From positions 373,891-437,890 of the forward strand of contig PDUO01000003.1 of assembly GCA_003008705.1 (NCBI GenBank): DNA of 64,000 nucleotides, in the 5' to 3' direction. Both the position numbers and the translations under genes were made by a program. The notes beneath the pieces are model-generated. The model worked only from the letters and a program-made list of their open reading frames with translations. It was not told the DNA's origin and searched no databases. This stretch comes from Pezicula radicicola. Taxonomy: Eukaryota > Ascomycota > Leotiomycetes > Helotiales > Dermateaceae. This document shows positions 23,097 to 35,352 of this stretch, piece by piece. Position 1 is the first letter of the stretch; every line of letters starts with the position of its first letter.

Positions 23097-25162
23097 TAAG
23101 TACACATATGTGTCGGGTACACTGGAAGGAACTCGTGCGGGATATGGCAAAGAAAAAAACTTATGATGATGAATGTCTATTACGACTGAGGAATCTCTGT
23201 GAGGTTTACCATGGCAGAAAACAGCAGGACTTTGGGTTTAAAAGGGAATTCTGATGATATGGGAGTTATTGCGTAGAGATGAAATATACAGGCTTTGGTT
23301 TTCACTGGCACTGCTTTTATCTTGATCCTTCAGAAAGTTTCCCACTGGAGTCCTATGCTTATAAAGTCATTATTTGCTTGATTAATGAATCCGTTCCTAA
23401 TGTGATGAATCAGGCATGACTACATAGGCTGTCATACAGAGCAACGTTACAAATTGCTTCACATACGTATTTTGTTGACTTACAGTACATTACCTGAGCA
23501 ACTTAGTGGACTAACGACCTGTTCTCACAAGGTAGTGTATTTGATTTGAGCTATTCACTAGATTTTTGGTTACTCAAACTCTGGGAAATTCATTTCATTG
23601 GGCAACTGATTTGGATAACCTACTTGATCTGAGTAACTCACTTGACTTGAGTAGTTAAGTCACTTAACTTGAGTAACTTAATTCTACTTGGCGCAGATTT
23701 TGTGAAATTAAGTGTTTTAGCAATTCTTTGTAGGGCAACTTACATCAGAATGTCCAGGAAAAGCAAAATTCGCGTGAATTTACAAATTAAGCGAAATAGC
23801 CGAGCACTTCTAACTGCCAAAAAAGAGAAAGTTTCCCCAGGGCCCTCTAATACTATTTTACCCCCAGACCCCACTTAAGTGTATTCACTAATGGATAATA
23901 TTGGTGAAGAATGATGGCAACTACAAGTTAAGGAATCAAATTATAAGATACAGTCAATAGTGATATTTCGGCGTGTTTTGGGGACTTTGTAATATGCGTA
24001 CTCCCCGAAGAGAGCTCTACCATGGTAATGGATGCCTCGAAAGCTTGTCAAACTCAAGCCTAGCAGACCAGTAAACGGCTAAAATTAACCACCGCACCTG
24101 CAAGTAATCAATCGCGGGCCTAGCGTTCCACATGGGTACGGAACCCGAGCAAAGTTCCTGCAGGTGATACAAATTTCCAGCTTGCACATCACTGACTACC
24201 CGAATCTTTCCTTCTTAATTATTTTCCCATCTTCGTCGAAGTCTTCCCCATCCATCTGCCCTGGGTCTCAAGTATATACTATAGTGCTAGCCCCATTATG
24301 GGAGAGTTGCAGCAAACAGGCACGCCAGAGCATCATTTCCCATACAAATTTTAGGGCAGCCCGATGTTGCTCCATGGTTCGAGTTACTCGGGCGTGCCGT
24401 TGAATTGGATGAATATAGCTTTAGTTAGATTGGCGTTATTAATTATAGTGTAGGTTGCTTTTCTTTCGAAGTTGAGTTACTAACTCACTTATCTAAACAA
24501 AACCTCGGGTTTTAGACTACGTTACAAAGCCAAGTCGAGTACTTCAGTTCTTCAAAAAGGTGATATCATCCTCTTCTAACACTAGTCAAGCGATTTTACC
24601 CTCTCTTTACAACTATGGCCATACAAATTCGCGCTTGTAGATATACAGTGCTTCTGTTGCCTAAAACCCCCTCTCCCCACCCAAGTCTTCCTCCCAAAAG
24701 AAAAAGAATATAGCATCATCGATTTCATTAAATCAACCGAGAGAAGCCAAAGAAGGATGATCAAGGTCAGATTCATCCTGAACAACATTGAATGATCACG
24801 CTCAAACGTATAATATAAAGCATTAAAAACCCCAAAAGACTTGTTTTACTCTTGGTGAAATGGTTTGGAACAGCTCATTCTCTGTACGCTAGATTACTAT
24901 TGAAGACTACCGTCGTTTTAATAGACTGTTTCTATACCAAGAATCCTGGTAGCTTAGATGTTCTTTCGTACCATGAATCCATGATGCTTATCGAATCTCA
25001 TGGTAACATCACCGTGTTGACATGGCTATGTCAATATTGTCTTGCGTTGCAAGTGCTAGCTCCTCTATGTCTAATCGACATGGTTTCAAGCTTACCATTT
25101 AGATGCATTCTAGCAATCTCCCTCAAATGTATTATCTACCACCATGACCTTCATACAGAAAC
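23097..25162. other. intergenic region with a degenerate repeat array
   Basis: Apart from the GAGTAACT/CTTGACTT repeat at about 23540-23680 (see separate entry) I see only short frames. A frame at 24852-25226 (+) overlaps the 3' end of the rhodanese gene and looks like chance. Confidence 0.5.
23540..23690 (-). repeat. degenerate short repeat array, copy A
   Basis: Variants of GAGTAACTCACTTGACTT recur every 12-20 bp. Read on the minus strand this is the same AAGTCAAGTCAGTTACYCAA motif as in the arrays at 40340-40520 and 63610-63690. The 3' flank shares the word AGTGTTTTAGCAA with the flank of the array near 63.3 kb. Confidence 0.6.
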
Positions 25163-26023
25163 TCAACTCTTCTTAGGTAGACCTGTACTCACACTTCCCA
25201 GCCTAGCCCGCCGCCAAGCCTTATAACCACCCACGATATCCGTGGCATTCTCCAATCCCAATTCCTGCAGACTCCTAGCAGCAAGAGAACTCGTATATCC
25301 CTCCGAGCAAAACAACACAACCTTCAAATCATAACGATTTGCCATTGGCAATCGGCTATCACTTCTAGGATCAAACCGCCATTCTAGAACATTGCGTTCA
25401 ATGATAATTGCACCTTCAATACTACCTTCTTCGCGTCTTTGTGCTACTGGACGGATATCCACGAGGATCGCTGGTGGGGATGTGGGTATGGGTGGAGTGG
25501 TGAGGAGCTGGTAGGTTTCGGTTGGAGAGAGGCGCTTGAGGTGAGAGCGAGCTTCTTCCAGTACTTCGTCGATGCTTCTTGAGCCAGGGGGCGGGGAATA
25601 TGGGTCGTAGAGGACAGGTTCGGGATCCACTGAGGGAGGGGAGGTTCGTTGACGTTTCGTAGGAGGGCTGGTCTGCTCAGTGTTTGCTTCTTCCTCTACC
25701 CTACCTTCATTTTGCACAGTTGGAGCACCAATTGTCTCCTGAATTGGAAGAGATATCGAGGCCTCGGATTCAACGGTGGTCGGCGCTGGAGGTAGCGGCT
25801 CGTCTGCAACTACTGCTCCGGCGGGAGAAATTGTGCGTGATAGTTGAACCTCTTTCTCCGATGTCTCGTCAACTCCTCCAACTTCCTCATCGTCCTCCAT
25901 ATCCAGAATATCAGCCCATGCAGCCATGATATTCTTGAAGAGAGCATCGCCAACACTCATATCAGTGCCATCGCTCTCCCCGTCGTTTCCAGGACGAATG
26001 GTTTCTGACGTTCGGTTCTCCAT
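25163..26023 (-). CDS. rhodanese-domain protein with long disordered N-terminus
   Basis: A single exon of 286 residues. Residues 1-160 are acidic, Pro/Ser/Thr-rich and probably disordered, with a KRQRTSPP patch that could be a nuclear signal. Residues from about 165 to 275 form a rhodanese domain: AILVDIRPVAQRREEGSIEG, then NVLEWRFDP, VVLFCSEGYTSSLAARSL with the active-site Cys at the start of a CSEGYTS loop, and the closing DIVGGYKAWRRA. Single-domain rhodaneses carry a persulfide on that Cys in sulfur transfer or detoxification; with a different loop they act as Cdc25-like phosphatases. A loop of CSEGYTS length and bacterial-like VVLFCSEGYTS context favours sulfurtransferase. It is divergently arranged with the Trm112 gene, 352 bp apart. 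Confidence 0.85.
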   Translation of the reverse strand: MENRTSETIRPGNDGESDGTDMSVGDALFKNIMAAWADILDMEDDEEVGGVDETSEKEVQLSRTISPAGAVVADEPLPPAPTTVESEASISLPIQETIGAPTVQNEGRVEEEANTEQTSPPTKRQRTSPPSVDPEPVLYDPYSPPPGSRSIDEVLEEARSHLKRLSPTETYQLLTTPPIPTSPPAILVDIRPVAQRREEGSIEGAIIIERNVLEWRFDPRSDSRLPMANRYDLKVVLFCSEGYTSSLAARSLQELGLENATDIVGGYKAWRRARLGSVSTGLPKKS

Positions 26024-26375
26024 CTTCTCTCAATGGCCCCAGAATCAAGATATAATCATTGCTAGACTACACCAATAAATTTTCGGCACACAGCCTTGAG
26101 ATTGTCGAAGAGAACGGACAGCCTCGTTCTGATGCGCCGTCAAGTATCAGAAGTTGGAAGAGAGATGTCGTCGCCATAGAACTCGCGCTAGTATCGGATC
26201 TAATCTAATCTTATCTCCTCTCCCCACCAGCCCCAAGCAAAAAAAGTTCAATCCAACCTCATTCCCCTCCATCTCCAAACACCACCTCAAAGCTCAATCT
26301 ACCACCGCCTCGCTCTCCAAAACAAAAAAGTCTACCCACTAGCCTGCGACGATAGATCTTACACACCAATCAAAA

Positions 26376-26843
26376 ATGAAGATCCTAACCCTCAACTTCC
26401 TAACCTGCGCCGTAAAAGCCTGCAAAAGCACCACAGCATCCTTCCCCCTCCACCCCAAAGACGCCGAACTAGTACAAGACGAAATACCTTTAAATGCCGC
26501 ACTTTTACAAAATATCTTAACACGTATTGACTGGGTAGCTCTCACTACGACAGCCGCCGAGGTATTTCTCGCCCTTCTCCTTCTCCCAAGTCCCAACCCA
26601 ACAGTCTTCTACTCTTTAGCTAGTTAGATACTGATGCCCACGAAGCTAGGATTCCCAACCCTACCACCCCTGCCACCAACCCCCGAAGAATTATCCACCA
26701 ACGAAAAGATGCTCCAAGAACTGCACACACTACTGATGGAAACCCAGATCTCGGAGGGAAAGCTAGTCTGTGGGAGCTGTGGACATGAATATGCAGTGAA
26801 AGAAGGAATAGCGAATTTTTTGTTGCCGAATCATCTTGTTTGA
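26376..26843 (+). CDS. trm112: Trm112 methyltransferase activator subunit
   Basis: Exons 26376-26561 and 26646-26843 give 384 nt (127 aa), the usual length of fungal Trm112. The start MKILTLNFLTCAVKAC places Cys 11 and Cys 16 exactly as in the zinc site of the family, and LVCGSCGHEY supplies the second pair, followed by the conserved ending EGIANFLLPNHLV. Trm112 is a small zinc-finger protein that binds and activates several methyltransferases: Trm9 and Trm11 on tRNA, Mtq2 on the release factor eRF1, and Bud23 on 18S rRNA. It therefore links tRNA modification, translation termination and ribosome assembly. The intron (84 nt) lies just before LGFPTLP; its donor is GTATTT. Identification is firm. 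Confidence 0.95.
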
Positions 26844-27780
26844 GGGTCGTTTGCTTGCATGACAGATAAGTTGTTAGGTTTAGCAGGCGAAGGAGGTTGT
26901 GAGAGGGTGTGGAGGAGGGTAGCGGGGAATGACTTTAGGAGGGTTTACAACTGGAGAGAAAGATGCGTAAGAGGAGATATTCCGAACATTTAACTGTTCT
27001 AAGTAGCTGACCTCTTCGATCTGTTGCTTTGCTCAAATGGTAGGAAGAGAGAGGATATGGTGTTGGGCGTTTTGGAGTTAATACCCATGAGGAATGAGAG
27101 AATAAAGGATGAGAAGAAAAGGAGATTATATTCAAAGCGCTTGAGATCCAAGATGTGCGTTCTGGGAATCCGTTTGGCCTTGCTTGCTTCGACATAAAGT
27201 GGGAGGTTCTGGTGGTTAGCTGCACGAGATCTTCAAACCGCGATTTGTATTGCAGGCGTTCTTCAAGATATAAAAACCAGATTACAATATCATGACACAA
27301 TATTGGAGCTACACAGCCTCAATTTGAATTAGAAAGAGACACGGTACCACAAGCAAGAGACTAAACTTCAAGAACGGAACCATGCTCTATTTTCCTTCCG
27401 CCTCAAAGCTATCATCGACCTCATCACAACCACGCTAAACTGGCGCTCATCGAGGTCCATCCATCTCAGCCATAGTTACTCATACAAACAATTGGAGGCC
27501 CAGTCTTCTCTACCAGGAGCTTCCACCCGCAGACTACGGTAATTAAACACAAATGCTGCTCGCAAGCAAAATAACGCCCTGCTTCCTGCTTCCCTTAACA
27601 GACTCGGTTGAAAAGAGTACATTTTTTGATGAATTCGCTTTCCCTGTGACCTCCCTAATGCGTTGCGTTGATTAAAAAAGCCAAAGCCTCCTACCCCAAC
27701 CCCAAGTTTCCGAAATGCATCGATTGATTTTATACGCAAGAAAAGTGTCTTAGTGAGACAAAAGAAAAAGGCGTGTTGTA
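26844..27780. other. intergenic region between convergent Trm112 and SET1 genes
   Basis: Presumably the 3' UTRs of both genes. Two minus-strand frames of 87-121 codons here have no family features and no splice partners, and I treat them as chance. Confidence 0.5.
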
Positions 27781-30700
27781 TTAGTTGAGGAATCCTTTAC
27801 AGGCCGCGGTCCCACAGAGACACGGAATGCGGTCTGTAGAGCCTATTTCACGCTCAAATTTGTAGTCGTATGTAAGCTCCTCATCTATCTAATAGTTAGT
27901 AGTGAACCTAAGACTAAGGAGACGACTAAGGAGCGATGACACTTACTTTGTGCGATATCTCGCAAGGCATAGATGACTATTCTCTTACTTTTCTCGACTG
28001 TGATGATCTTCGCCGTGCAATTAGGCATGCAACTATGGTTGATGAACCTAGCAATGCCACCTTTCTTAGTAGCATCAATGACAGTATTCTCATCTATTCG
28101 GAAAAGATAACTGCTCCCAATACCAGATTTAAGATATCGGTTCTCACGCAAGTCGGCCACTTGTTGTCGCACTTTCTCACCAACATACTCAATTATCATG
28201 TCGTTCATTGCAATATTCTCCATGGCGTAAAGACCCCAGTTATGAATGGCAGAGCGAGCAAATTTGACGGGCTTCTTTCGTTTCTTCAATTGGTTGAACT
28301 TTAGAAGATCGGCATCGCCACCAAGGGTCTTTTTCTGGTCATTTAGGTCAGCGACAAAGCGACGATTGTTGACACGATTGGCTCGAGAATTTCCTTTGGC
28401 CAGAAGCTTCTCGGCAGTAAGTCTGGCGAGTTCCGCTGCTTCAGCTGCGGGATCCTTGCCATCCTTCTTGGCCTTGGCTTCGCGTTCTTCTCGTGCTTTC
28501 TGAACTTTGATGCGATGAGGGAGATATTTTGACTTTTCCGCGTTGTAGATTTTCTTGGTACCTTCAGTTCGAGCACAGCCAGACCCGTTGGGAACATAAT
28601 AGCCTTCGATGGTGGTGTCAGTTGTGACGAGACCTCTATAGCCATTCCGATTGAGTGCTTTGATGTCCGACTGCTTCCAAGACCATGTTGATGCATTTCC
28701 AACCAGGCTGCATTTCTTCGAGTCGAAACCGGAGAGCAATGAAGGCATATCTTCTTCGTCCATGATCAGATTCCGAAGACCGTCCAAATCCAGTTTGGTC
28801 TGCCAATTGTCTTCGACAGTTGGCTGCGGAGCGTCCCGTGACATTCCCCATGCAACTGACGTTTCGACGGGAGCATGTTCAACGATGTATTCGGAATCAT
28901 CGGCAATCTCAGCCACGTCAGGAGTTTTGTCCAAATGCACATCGTCAAAAATGCCTTCTTGTTGACGCTTGAGCGCTTCTCGTTCCTCGAAGATTTGCTT
29001 CTTGGACTTTTTGCGCTTGGCTGACTTAGCATTCTTCTTCTGGGCCATCCTCGTAGCATCAGAGTCTCCAGCTTCACTCTCAGCCTTTGCAAGAGCATCA
29101 GCATCGTGCATAACAGTGTCTTCAGATTGCGAAACATCTGCCAGTGGAAATTCCTGCTCGATTTTATCTGCAGCAATACCAAAGAGCTCCTCGTCTGTCT
29201 TTTTCTGGCGTTTCAAGGCAGCCTCGATTTGCAAGTTTTCCAACTTCCTCTTCTTGGTCGGTATTATTCGGGAATTTGCCTCACTCATAGAATCTTCGTC
29301 TCGAGTGTCGGTAGATTCCTCCCGTGCTTTCCGGCCTGGCCTAGGCAATATATCACTTTCCGTGTCGGAGCCTTCATCATCTGTGCTCATACGACTGCGT
29401 GACCGTGATTCTGGCTCCTCAGTATCTTCCAACCTGGAACGAACTTCAGTATCGTCGTCAGAGTCCTCTTCTTCGCTGTTCATCAGACGATGAAATAACG
29501 GCCGCGCAATAGTCTTCTTTGTAATATGTCTTGCTCGAGCAAAAGGATCCTTGAAACCAACATTCTGCTTCTTCCCAGCTTTGACCTTTCTGATACGGGG
29601 AAGATTACTGATGTTCAATCGTCCAGCTCCTCTATTGTCGACGCTATCAAGACGTGAGTCGGGAGTCCCAACAGTAGGGCTCTCGTCTCCTTCCTCGTCT
29701 TGGATGAAGTTCAGCTTCATATCAGTTGCATCTGATATATTCAATTTCCTCCTTTTTGCAACATGGTTCGATGGGTCTAGATGGTTGTGAATCACACGTG
29801 CTGCAATCTTCTCCCGAATGTCCTTCACCAAATTACTCCGAAGATCGCGCCGAGTTACTTCGATAGCTTCTCTTGCAGGATCAAAATTTCGCGTCCTTTC
29901 TTTCCTTTCCTCTTCTAGATCCGCCTCCTCCTCCTTGCGCATATGCGCTTGCCATTCCCTTTCTTTTTGCTCAGAAGCCTTTCGCTCAGGACTTTTGCTG
30001 CGTCTTCGCACATCGCGTGCGTCCCGTCCAGCGAGTGGAGCATGAGAGAAAGTAGAAGATTTTCTACGCTGATAACCGTCTGTCCCATATGGGTACGCCT
30101 TCATCAATAACTCGTATGTGAAGAAAGCTGTCCGATTTATTGCCTCGAAGCATCTTGTCAGCTCTTGTCGCCCCCGAGTCGAATTCTCGAATGTTATATA
30201 ATATCCATAACGATCCGCGCGAACATCTAGGAATGTAAATGTACGAATGCGCTTTTTCATGTGTTGAATCGTGGTCGGTAGCACAGGAACTGAATCCTTG
30301 CTCACAAATATATATGGAGTGCTGATGAGTTGTAAAGAGATGGGTTGATCTTCGATGAGCGTCAGCACTCTTGGTTTTGTGGGTATTATGGGAGTATTAG
30401 GGATGGCGGGGGCAATCGGCGCCCTAAACACTGGAGCGGAATTTCGAGGTCCTTTTGGTGCGGTGGGCGGATTCCATGGTATAGTTTCCTTTTTTGCAGG
30501 AGCTGGCTTAGGAACTGCGGCAGCAAGTGACTTCTTATGCTCTTCCAGGACCCTTTCCAGCATGCGTCTGCTTTTGTTTCCTTCAGAGTCAAATTCGACC
30601 TTGACATTATTTGTGCCTAGTCTGTGGCCATTTCCAACCTTCACTGCTCTTTTTGCAGCTGCAATCGCAGTAACGAATTGTGTTCCCTTCCCAATTCTTG

Positions 30701-31758
30701 TGTCCCGGTATCGAAATGTGCCCCAGCCAAGACAACTACCTGTCTCCGGGTGGAGCTTATTGCTGCTTTCAGCAACTTCTCCAAAGCCCGAAAAGTAAGC
30801 CGTGACATTGGCAAAATTGTAAAGCGGATCATATCCCGTAACAACAATTTGGGTTGGCGGCCCAGCACCCAGAGATGTCTTTGGGTCATACGCATATGGC
30901 CTAAGGTTGTAAGGCGCATGCCGCAGCCGTGACCTTGGCTTGTGGAAATCGACGTTGATATACGCCAATCTGCCTCCCTTTGCGAGTCGGGGGTCCGCTG
31001 GGGGGGCGTCATCTTCCTGCAAAGCAATTAGCCAAACATTCTCACAAGCAAGATGACGCCCCCCAGGTTATGTGTGTTATACGTACCACTCCAAACTTCT
31101 TGTAGACCGCTTTCGCCTTCTTCTTCTCATTCGAAGTCAATGTTCGGTCGAGTAGGGGATCGTATGTACAGATTATGCCCTTCACGGTTTTTGCAGGATC
31201 TCGAATGGGGACTCGCGAGTATGTAGGCCTTTGTTCCGCGGGCGCGGATTCTGCCGCAAGTATGGTGGATGAAATGTCGGAAGTAATCTCACTAGAGATA
31301 GTTGTTGGCGCACTTGGCTTTTGGTGGTTTGGAGTTGTGATTCGCGTAGGAGATGAATCGATGTTGGTCAAGGGTGTCAAGTTGATATTTTGGGTGCCAC
31401 CAGTCGACATGGTGGAGTTTTGTGTGGGGGCGCTGAATACAGAAGAGACTGTGCTTGTATGTGAACTTGCTGAGCCAACGCCATTCAGTAAATCGCCCTG
31501 AACCGAGTCGTTATCCTCTGCTGTCTGAGGGGCAGCTTCCGTAACATGTGCAGTGCTTTCTCCTTGCTGTGGGTTTGATGTGGTAACCTCAGCGCAGGAT
31601 TCTGAGGGGGTGTTTGTAATGCTGTCAGCAAATGGCATGGTGATGGGCGACTCTAAAGTCAAAGATTTGACCTTCTCCCTCTCCTTCGCTTTGTCCTTGG
31701 CTGCTCGAGGGGCAGAAGGGAAGAACTGCGCGAAGCTCGCCCCTGACGCGCGAGACAT
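27781..31758 (-). CDS. set1: Set1 histone H3-Lys4 methyltransferase (COMPASS catalytic subunit)
   Basis: Exons 31758-31087, 31016-27947 and 27884-27781 add up to 3846 nt (1281 aa); the last short exon supplies [16 protein letters not shown] and the post-SET domain. N-terminal Ser/Thr-rich region; an RRM-like domain near residues 270-380 ([20 protein letters not shown]); a second RNA-recognition-like module with [10 protein letters not shown] and [16 protein letters not shown]; a long charged middle; an n-SET region ([16 protein letters not shown]); then the SET domain with [42 protein letters not shown] and the post-SET cysteines [11 protein letters not shown]. Set1 in COMPASS places mono- to trimethylation on H3K4 at active promoters in the nucleus. 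The first intron is 70 nt and lies in a strong hairpin (see findings). All catalytic motifs are present. Confidence 0.97.
30998..31066 (-). promoter_or_regulatory. hairpin spanning the 3' splice site of SET1 intron 1
   Basis: Bases 31050-31066 and 30998-31015 are inverted copies (on the transcript CTGGGGGGCGTCATCTT pairs with AAGATGACGCCCCCCCAG). They form a 17-bp GC-rich stem with one bulged C. The 34-nt loop contains the GGCTAAT branch-site candidate and the TTTGCAG acceptor; the 3' arm is the first coding stretch of exon 2 (encoding DDAPPA). Confidence 0.75.
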
Positions 31759-32889
31759 GGCAGGACTGAAAACGATCTACCTCTCTTTCCTTCTGCCAAC
31801 CAACATCCTTTGTATTGAGATCAGTGAGCAACGGCATGCATCAAGTTGGGAAGGCAAGATGCCAGATACGCGCAAAGTGGCTGGTATACAATCCACGCGA
31901 CTCCTGCGGAAGGACTGATATGTACGAGGGAAGGCTGATCGCGATGCGGGAGGATCGTGAAGATGGTTCCTGTTGTCGCACAAGAGAGAGGATTGATTGA
32001 TACACAGAGGATTAGATTCCTTGAGCGCGTTGTGAGATGGATGACGGTGAGTTGGATTGCCAGAGACTCCGTTGAAGTCAAGTTCGCGAAAGACCTCTGG
32101 CGCGCTAAGCCAAAATAGTACTTTCGTTATGGACCGTAAGGAATTCTACTTTAAAGCTATTCACCGTATTTTACGAGTGAATACCAAACTATATATTAAT
32201 AACCATTTGCGAGTCTACATCCTCAGCTTCTATTCTCTGTTCCTTTCCGCATAAGTGCGTGTTCAGGTACAAGGAGGAACGGCATGCCAAAGGCCTTCGA
32301 ATACGTCACAATGAGATTTTAAAGCGAGACAACCATAAAACGCCAAAGTATCACGACCCTCAACTGGAGATACGTGACTCACCAACAATGATGAAGATTA
32401 TTCTGAGGCCATGATGAACTTCACCTCTTGTACACAACCACCTTTCGAGACGTGTTTGGGCATGAAAGGCCAGATTGGAGGGTGTTCATGCTAAGCACGT
32501 GCCAGCTTAAATTGCACCAAGACCAAATCTTACAGCAGGTCTACATAAAGAAGAGATAGGTGAAGGTCGTTGCTGATGATACTACTTCGGATTGGCATCT
32601 ACAGAGTGCTACGATATAATAACACTACACATTGAAACCTACAACAACGATGCCCAATGTCCCCACAACGTACAGAACTTACACTACTAGTCCAGCGGTC
32701 TTGATTCCTAACTTCACATTGGACCGGACACCATCCAACATAAACCCTTTTCCAAGTTATGATCTATGCTCTCTGACACCATATACTCGCAAAGACTATA
32801 CCGATTGCGCCAACCACACTATTAAGAAATGTTAGGGCCCCCAAGTCTAAAACAGAATATCCTCCACCTGTACGGTATCTTGTACCAAA
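31759..32889. other. intergenic region upstream of SET1
   Basis: Holds the SET1 promoter and the 3' region of the securin-like gene. Short frames only; a 67-codon frame at 32632-32835 (+) lacks support. Confidence 0.5.
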
Positions 32890-34279
32890 CTATGATCCTA
32901 AAGTCATGACAAACTCCTCCTCATCATCATCATCTTGTCTTAGGCACTCGGGTAAAGCACCTCTCAAACCAGGCTCAAGGTCTTCGTCATCATGATCAAA
33001 AGCACCTAGAAACTTGAGACGCTTCCATTCCTCACTTCCGACCTCAGACGAATTCCTCTGAGCGAACCGAGCTGGAGTGATAGTGACATCGGAAGCTTCT
33101 GACAGATTACTTGTAGTGCTTGTAGAACGAGGAAGAGTGCTGGTAGTCCTAGGCTTGTCAAATAACCCCGAAAGCTTGTCCTTATTGACGATGTTTGAAG
33201 CAGACCGACCTTTCGTATAGCCAATGGTGCTTTTGGACGCAGCTGTTGCAGCTGTATGACGCATAGTGGAAGTTGGAGCAGTAGGAGCTGCTTTCTTTTC
33301 TCTGGCAAGGAAAGATGTTGTAGGCTTGGGCTTCGTTGCTCTCGCCGCAGCGAGACTTGGCTTTGATGCAATTGGTGCAGATAATGCAGAAGCGGCCTTT
33401 CTAGAGGCAATAGTAGCAGGAGCTCTAGTGGGTTGGTAGGTGTTTTTCTTGACAGGATCTCCAACCTTAGCCTTCTTCAGCCCCTCAGTATCCTTCTTGC
33501 GTAAATGTCGGAACGTCTCAGGCACATCACCAACACTCCAGTCATCATCCTCCACTGCCTGAAGCAGGCGCTCATCGCCTTCCTTCAAAGCTTTAGCCAA
33601 GCTCTCCTCAAAGTCTCTATCCTTCTTCGAAATGCCATTCTCGTCCACGTCGTTGAAATAATGTTCGTAGCGTCCGCGCATAAGATTACCAGGCTTAAGC
33701 ACGTCGTAATTGAGACAACCGTCTGGGAAGTCCTCAGACTCATAAGGCAAATCTTTCGGCTTGGGTGGCGCATATTCAACTTCTCTTTCTCCCAGAGGGC
33801 CGAGCTCGTCGCCATGTATATCCAACTTTACGGTTTGAGTAACCTTGGGCTTCGGCTTGCGTGCGCTTGTCTGCTTCGATTGCGTGGATTCGACGTCCTT
33901 CTGAGGAGGACCTGCAGGGGTTTGGAAGACTTTAGTTTTCGCATTCGTTGTCTTCATGCCCAATGGAGCTCGAGTTCGAGGGCCTGCAGAGAGAGTTAGT
34001 CATGATGCCTGTCATAGTCCGGATAGGAAAATACCGACCCAGAGGAGTAACAAAGGCATTCTTATCAACAAGACCCTTTCCCTTGGTTCCAAGAACTGAC
34101 TTTCCCCCAAACCCAGCTGGCGCATTTTCGTCATTGAGCGGGATTTTCAACGGCGTCTTAGGGTATCGATTTCCTGGGGTCTTGGGCTGTAAAGATCTCA
34201 CAGTCCCGTTCAAAGGCTTCGAGGCAGCCACTTGTTGATGGCCATGGACCAAATTCTCTTGATCGCGTGCGGCCAACAT
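32890..34279 (-). CDS. securin-like protein (Cut2/Pds1-type candidate)
   Basis: Exons 34279-34039 and 33983-32890 add up to 1335 nt (444 aa); the 55-nt intron has a TGACTAAC branch site. The start MLAARDQENLVHG is chosen because conserved-looking sequence begins there. The exon junction creates PRTRAPLGMKTTNAK, which contains RAPLGMKTTN, a full destruction box (RxxLxxxxxN). Close by is VEYAPPKPKDLPYESEDFPD, resembling the separase-binding part of fission yeast Cut2. The rest is Lys/Ala/Ser/Thr-rich and disordered, ending in a very acidic tail (RQDDDDEEEF). Securins hold separase inactive until APC/C destroys them at anaphase. The match rests on short motifs, so another APC/C substrate or a lineage-specific chromosomal protein is possible. 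Confidence 0.6.
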
Positions 34280-34658
34280 GATGGTAATGTTCTGTTTGCT
34301 GACAAAATTGCTGTAATTAATTTCGAAGTTCCATGGGTTTTTGTTGTAGAGAGGGAGTCGCGTCGTGACCGAGTCTGAACTTGAACTGAGCTTCGTGCAA
34401 TCCTTGGTGTTGTTGTCTTTGGTTGCGGAGCAACTGGGATTATTGGAAGTCTCGCCAAATGTGGAAAGGAGAAGATCCCTGTCGCTCACCACGTTCACAG
34501 CCTCCACTTCACCCTCAGCATCAACGATCAACCTTTACGAAACTTCTAACATCTTTCAACGTTCTTTCCCTCTACAACGCATCCCATCTCACACAGTAAA
34601 TCTTTCTCGGTTCAAACCCACACACCAAAATAGACAACAGACTCTTTGCAACATCAAG

Positions 34659-35352
34659 ATGGATCGTATTAAGGAAGTACGTTTTGTCCACCTCATAACC
34701 CCGCCATTAGCTATCTGTGACAACGCCACCGCTTCACAGGACGCTCACCATCACCCAACTCCTTCCCCAGGTTGCTAACTGAGAACCAACAGAAGCTCAG
34801 CTCTCTCCGTATCGAGGCAGACGAGGCTACCGCCAAAGTCGAGGAGCTGCAGGCGAAGGTGAAGGCTCTCGAGCAAGAGAACCTCCAAAAAGAGCAAGAA
34901 ATTACCTCCCTTCAACACAAAAACGGTCTCCTTGAGGCCGAAGTCGAGAAGCTCGAGAACAGCATCAAGGATCACAAGGCAATTGCTGAGGAAGGCTCTA
35001 CGCACAGCACACAGAACGAGACCCTGCAACGAAGACTACAACTGTTGGAGGAGGAGGCCGAGGAGGCTGACAAGAACCTCCGCGAGACCAACGACAAGTA
35101 AGTAGCATTTTCTGTAAATTATTTGTTCAATATTTTGTCCTTATGGATCATGCTGCCGATCAAGGTCCACTCAACTGACCGCTACACAGGCTCCGTCAAA
35201 CCGATGTCAAGGCCGGTCACTTTGAACGCAAAGTCCAAGCTCTCGAGAACGACCGCGATCAGTGGGAGCAAAAGTACGAGGAGATGGCCAAGAAGTATGC
35301 GGCTGTCCAGAAGGAGCTTGAGGATTTCCAACAAGAGATTGGCAATATGTAA
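34659..35352 (+). CDS. tpm1: tropomyosin
   Basis: Exons 34659-34676 (18 nt, MDRIKE), 34793-35097 and 35190-35352 give 486 nt, 161 residues, exactly the length of fission yeast Cdc8. The protein is a continuous coiled coil from end to end: KLSSLRIEADEATAKVEELQ, KVKALEQENLQKEQEITSLQ, and EEEAEEADKNLRETNDKLRQ, closing with DQWEQKYEEMAKKYAAV and QKELEDFQQEIGNM. Fungal tropomyosin polymerises along actin filaments of cables and the contractile ring, stabilising them and guiding formin and myosin. The tiny first exon and the conserved start are family features in filamentous fungi. It is divergent from the securin-like gene with about 380 bp between start codons. Confidence 0.95.

Noticed and set aside
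24852..25226. 124-codon plus-strand frame overlapping the rhodanese 3' end
   Set aside because: No signal peptide or domain and it overlaps conserved antisense coding sequence; likely chance.
28246..30055. Several plus-strand frames of 70-175 codons across the SET1 gene
   Set aside because: They are antisense shadows of the Set1 frame, rich in Ser/Leu/Phe as expected from the reverse of a Lys/Glu-rich coding strand, with no domains.
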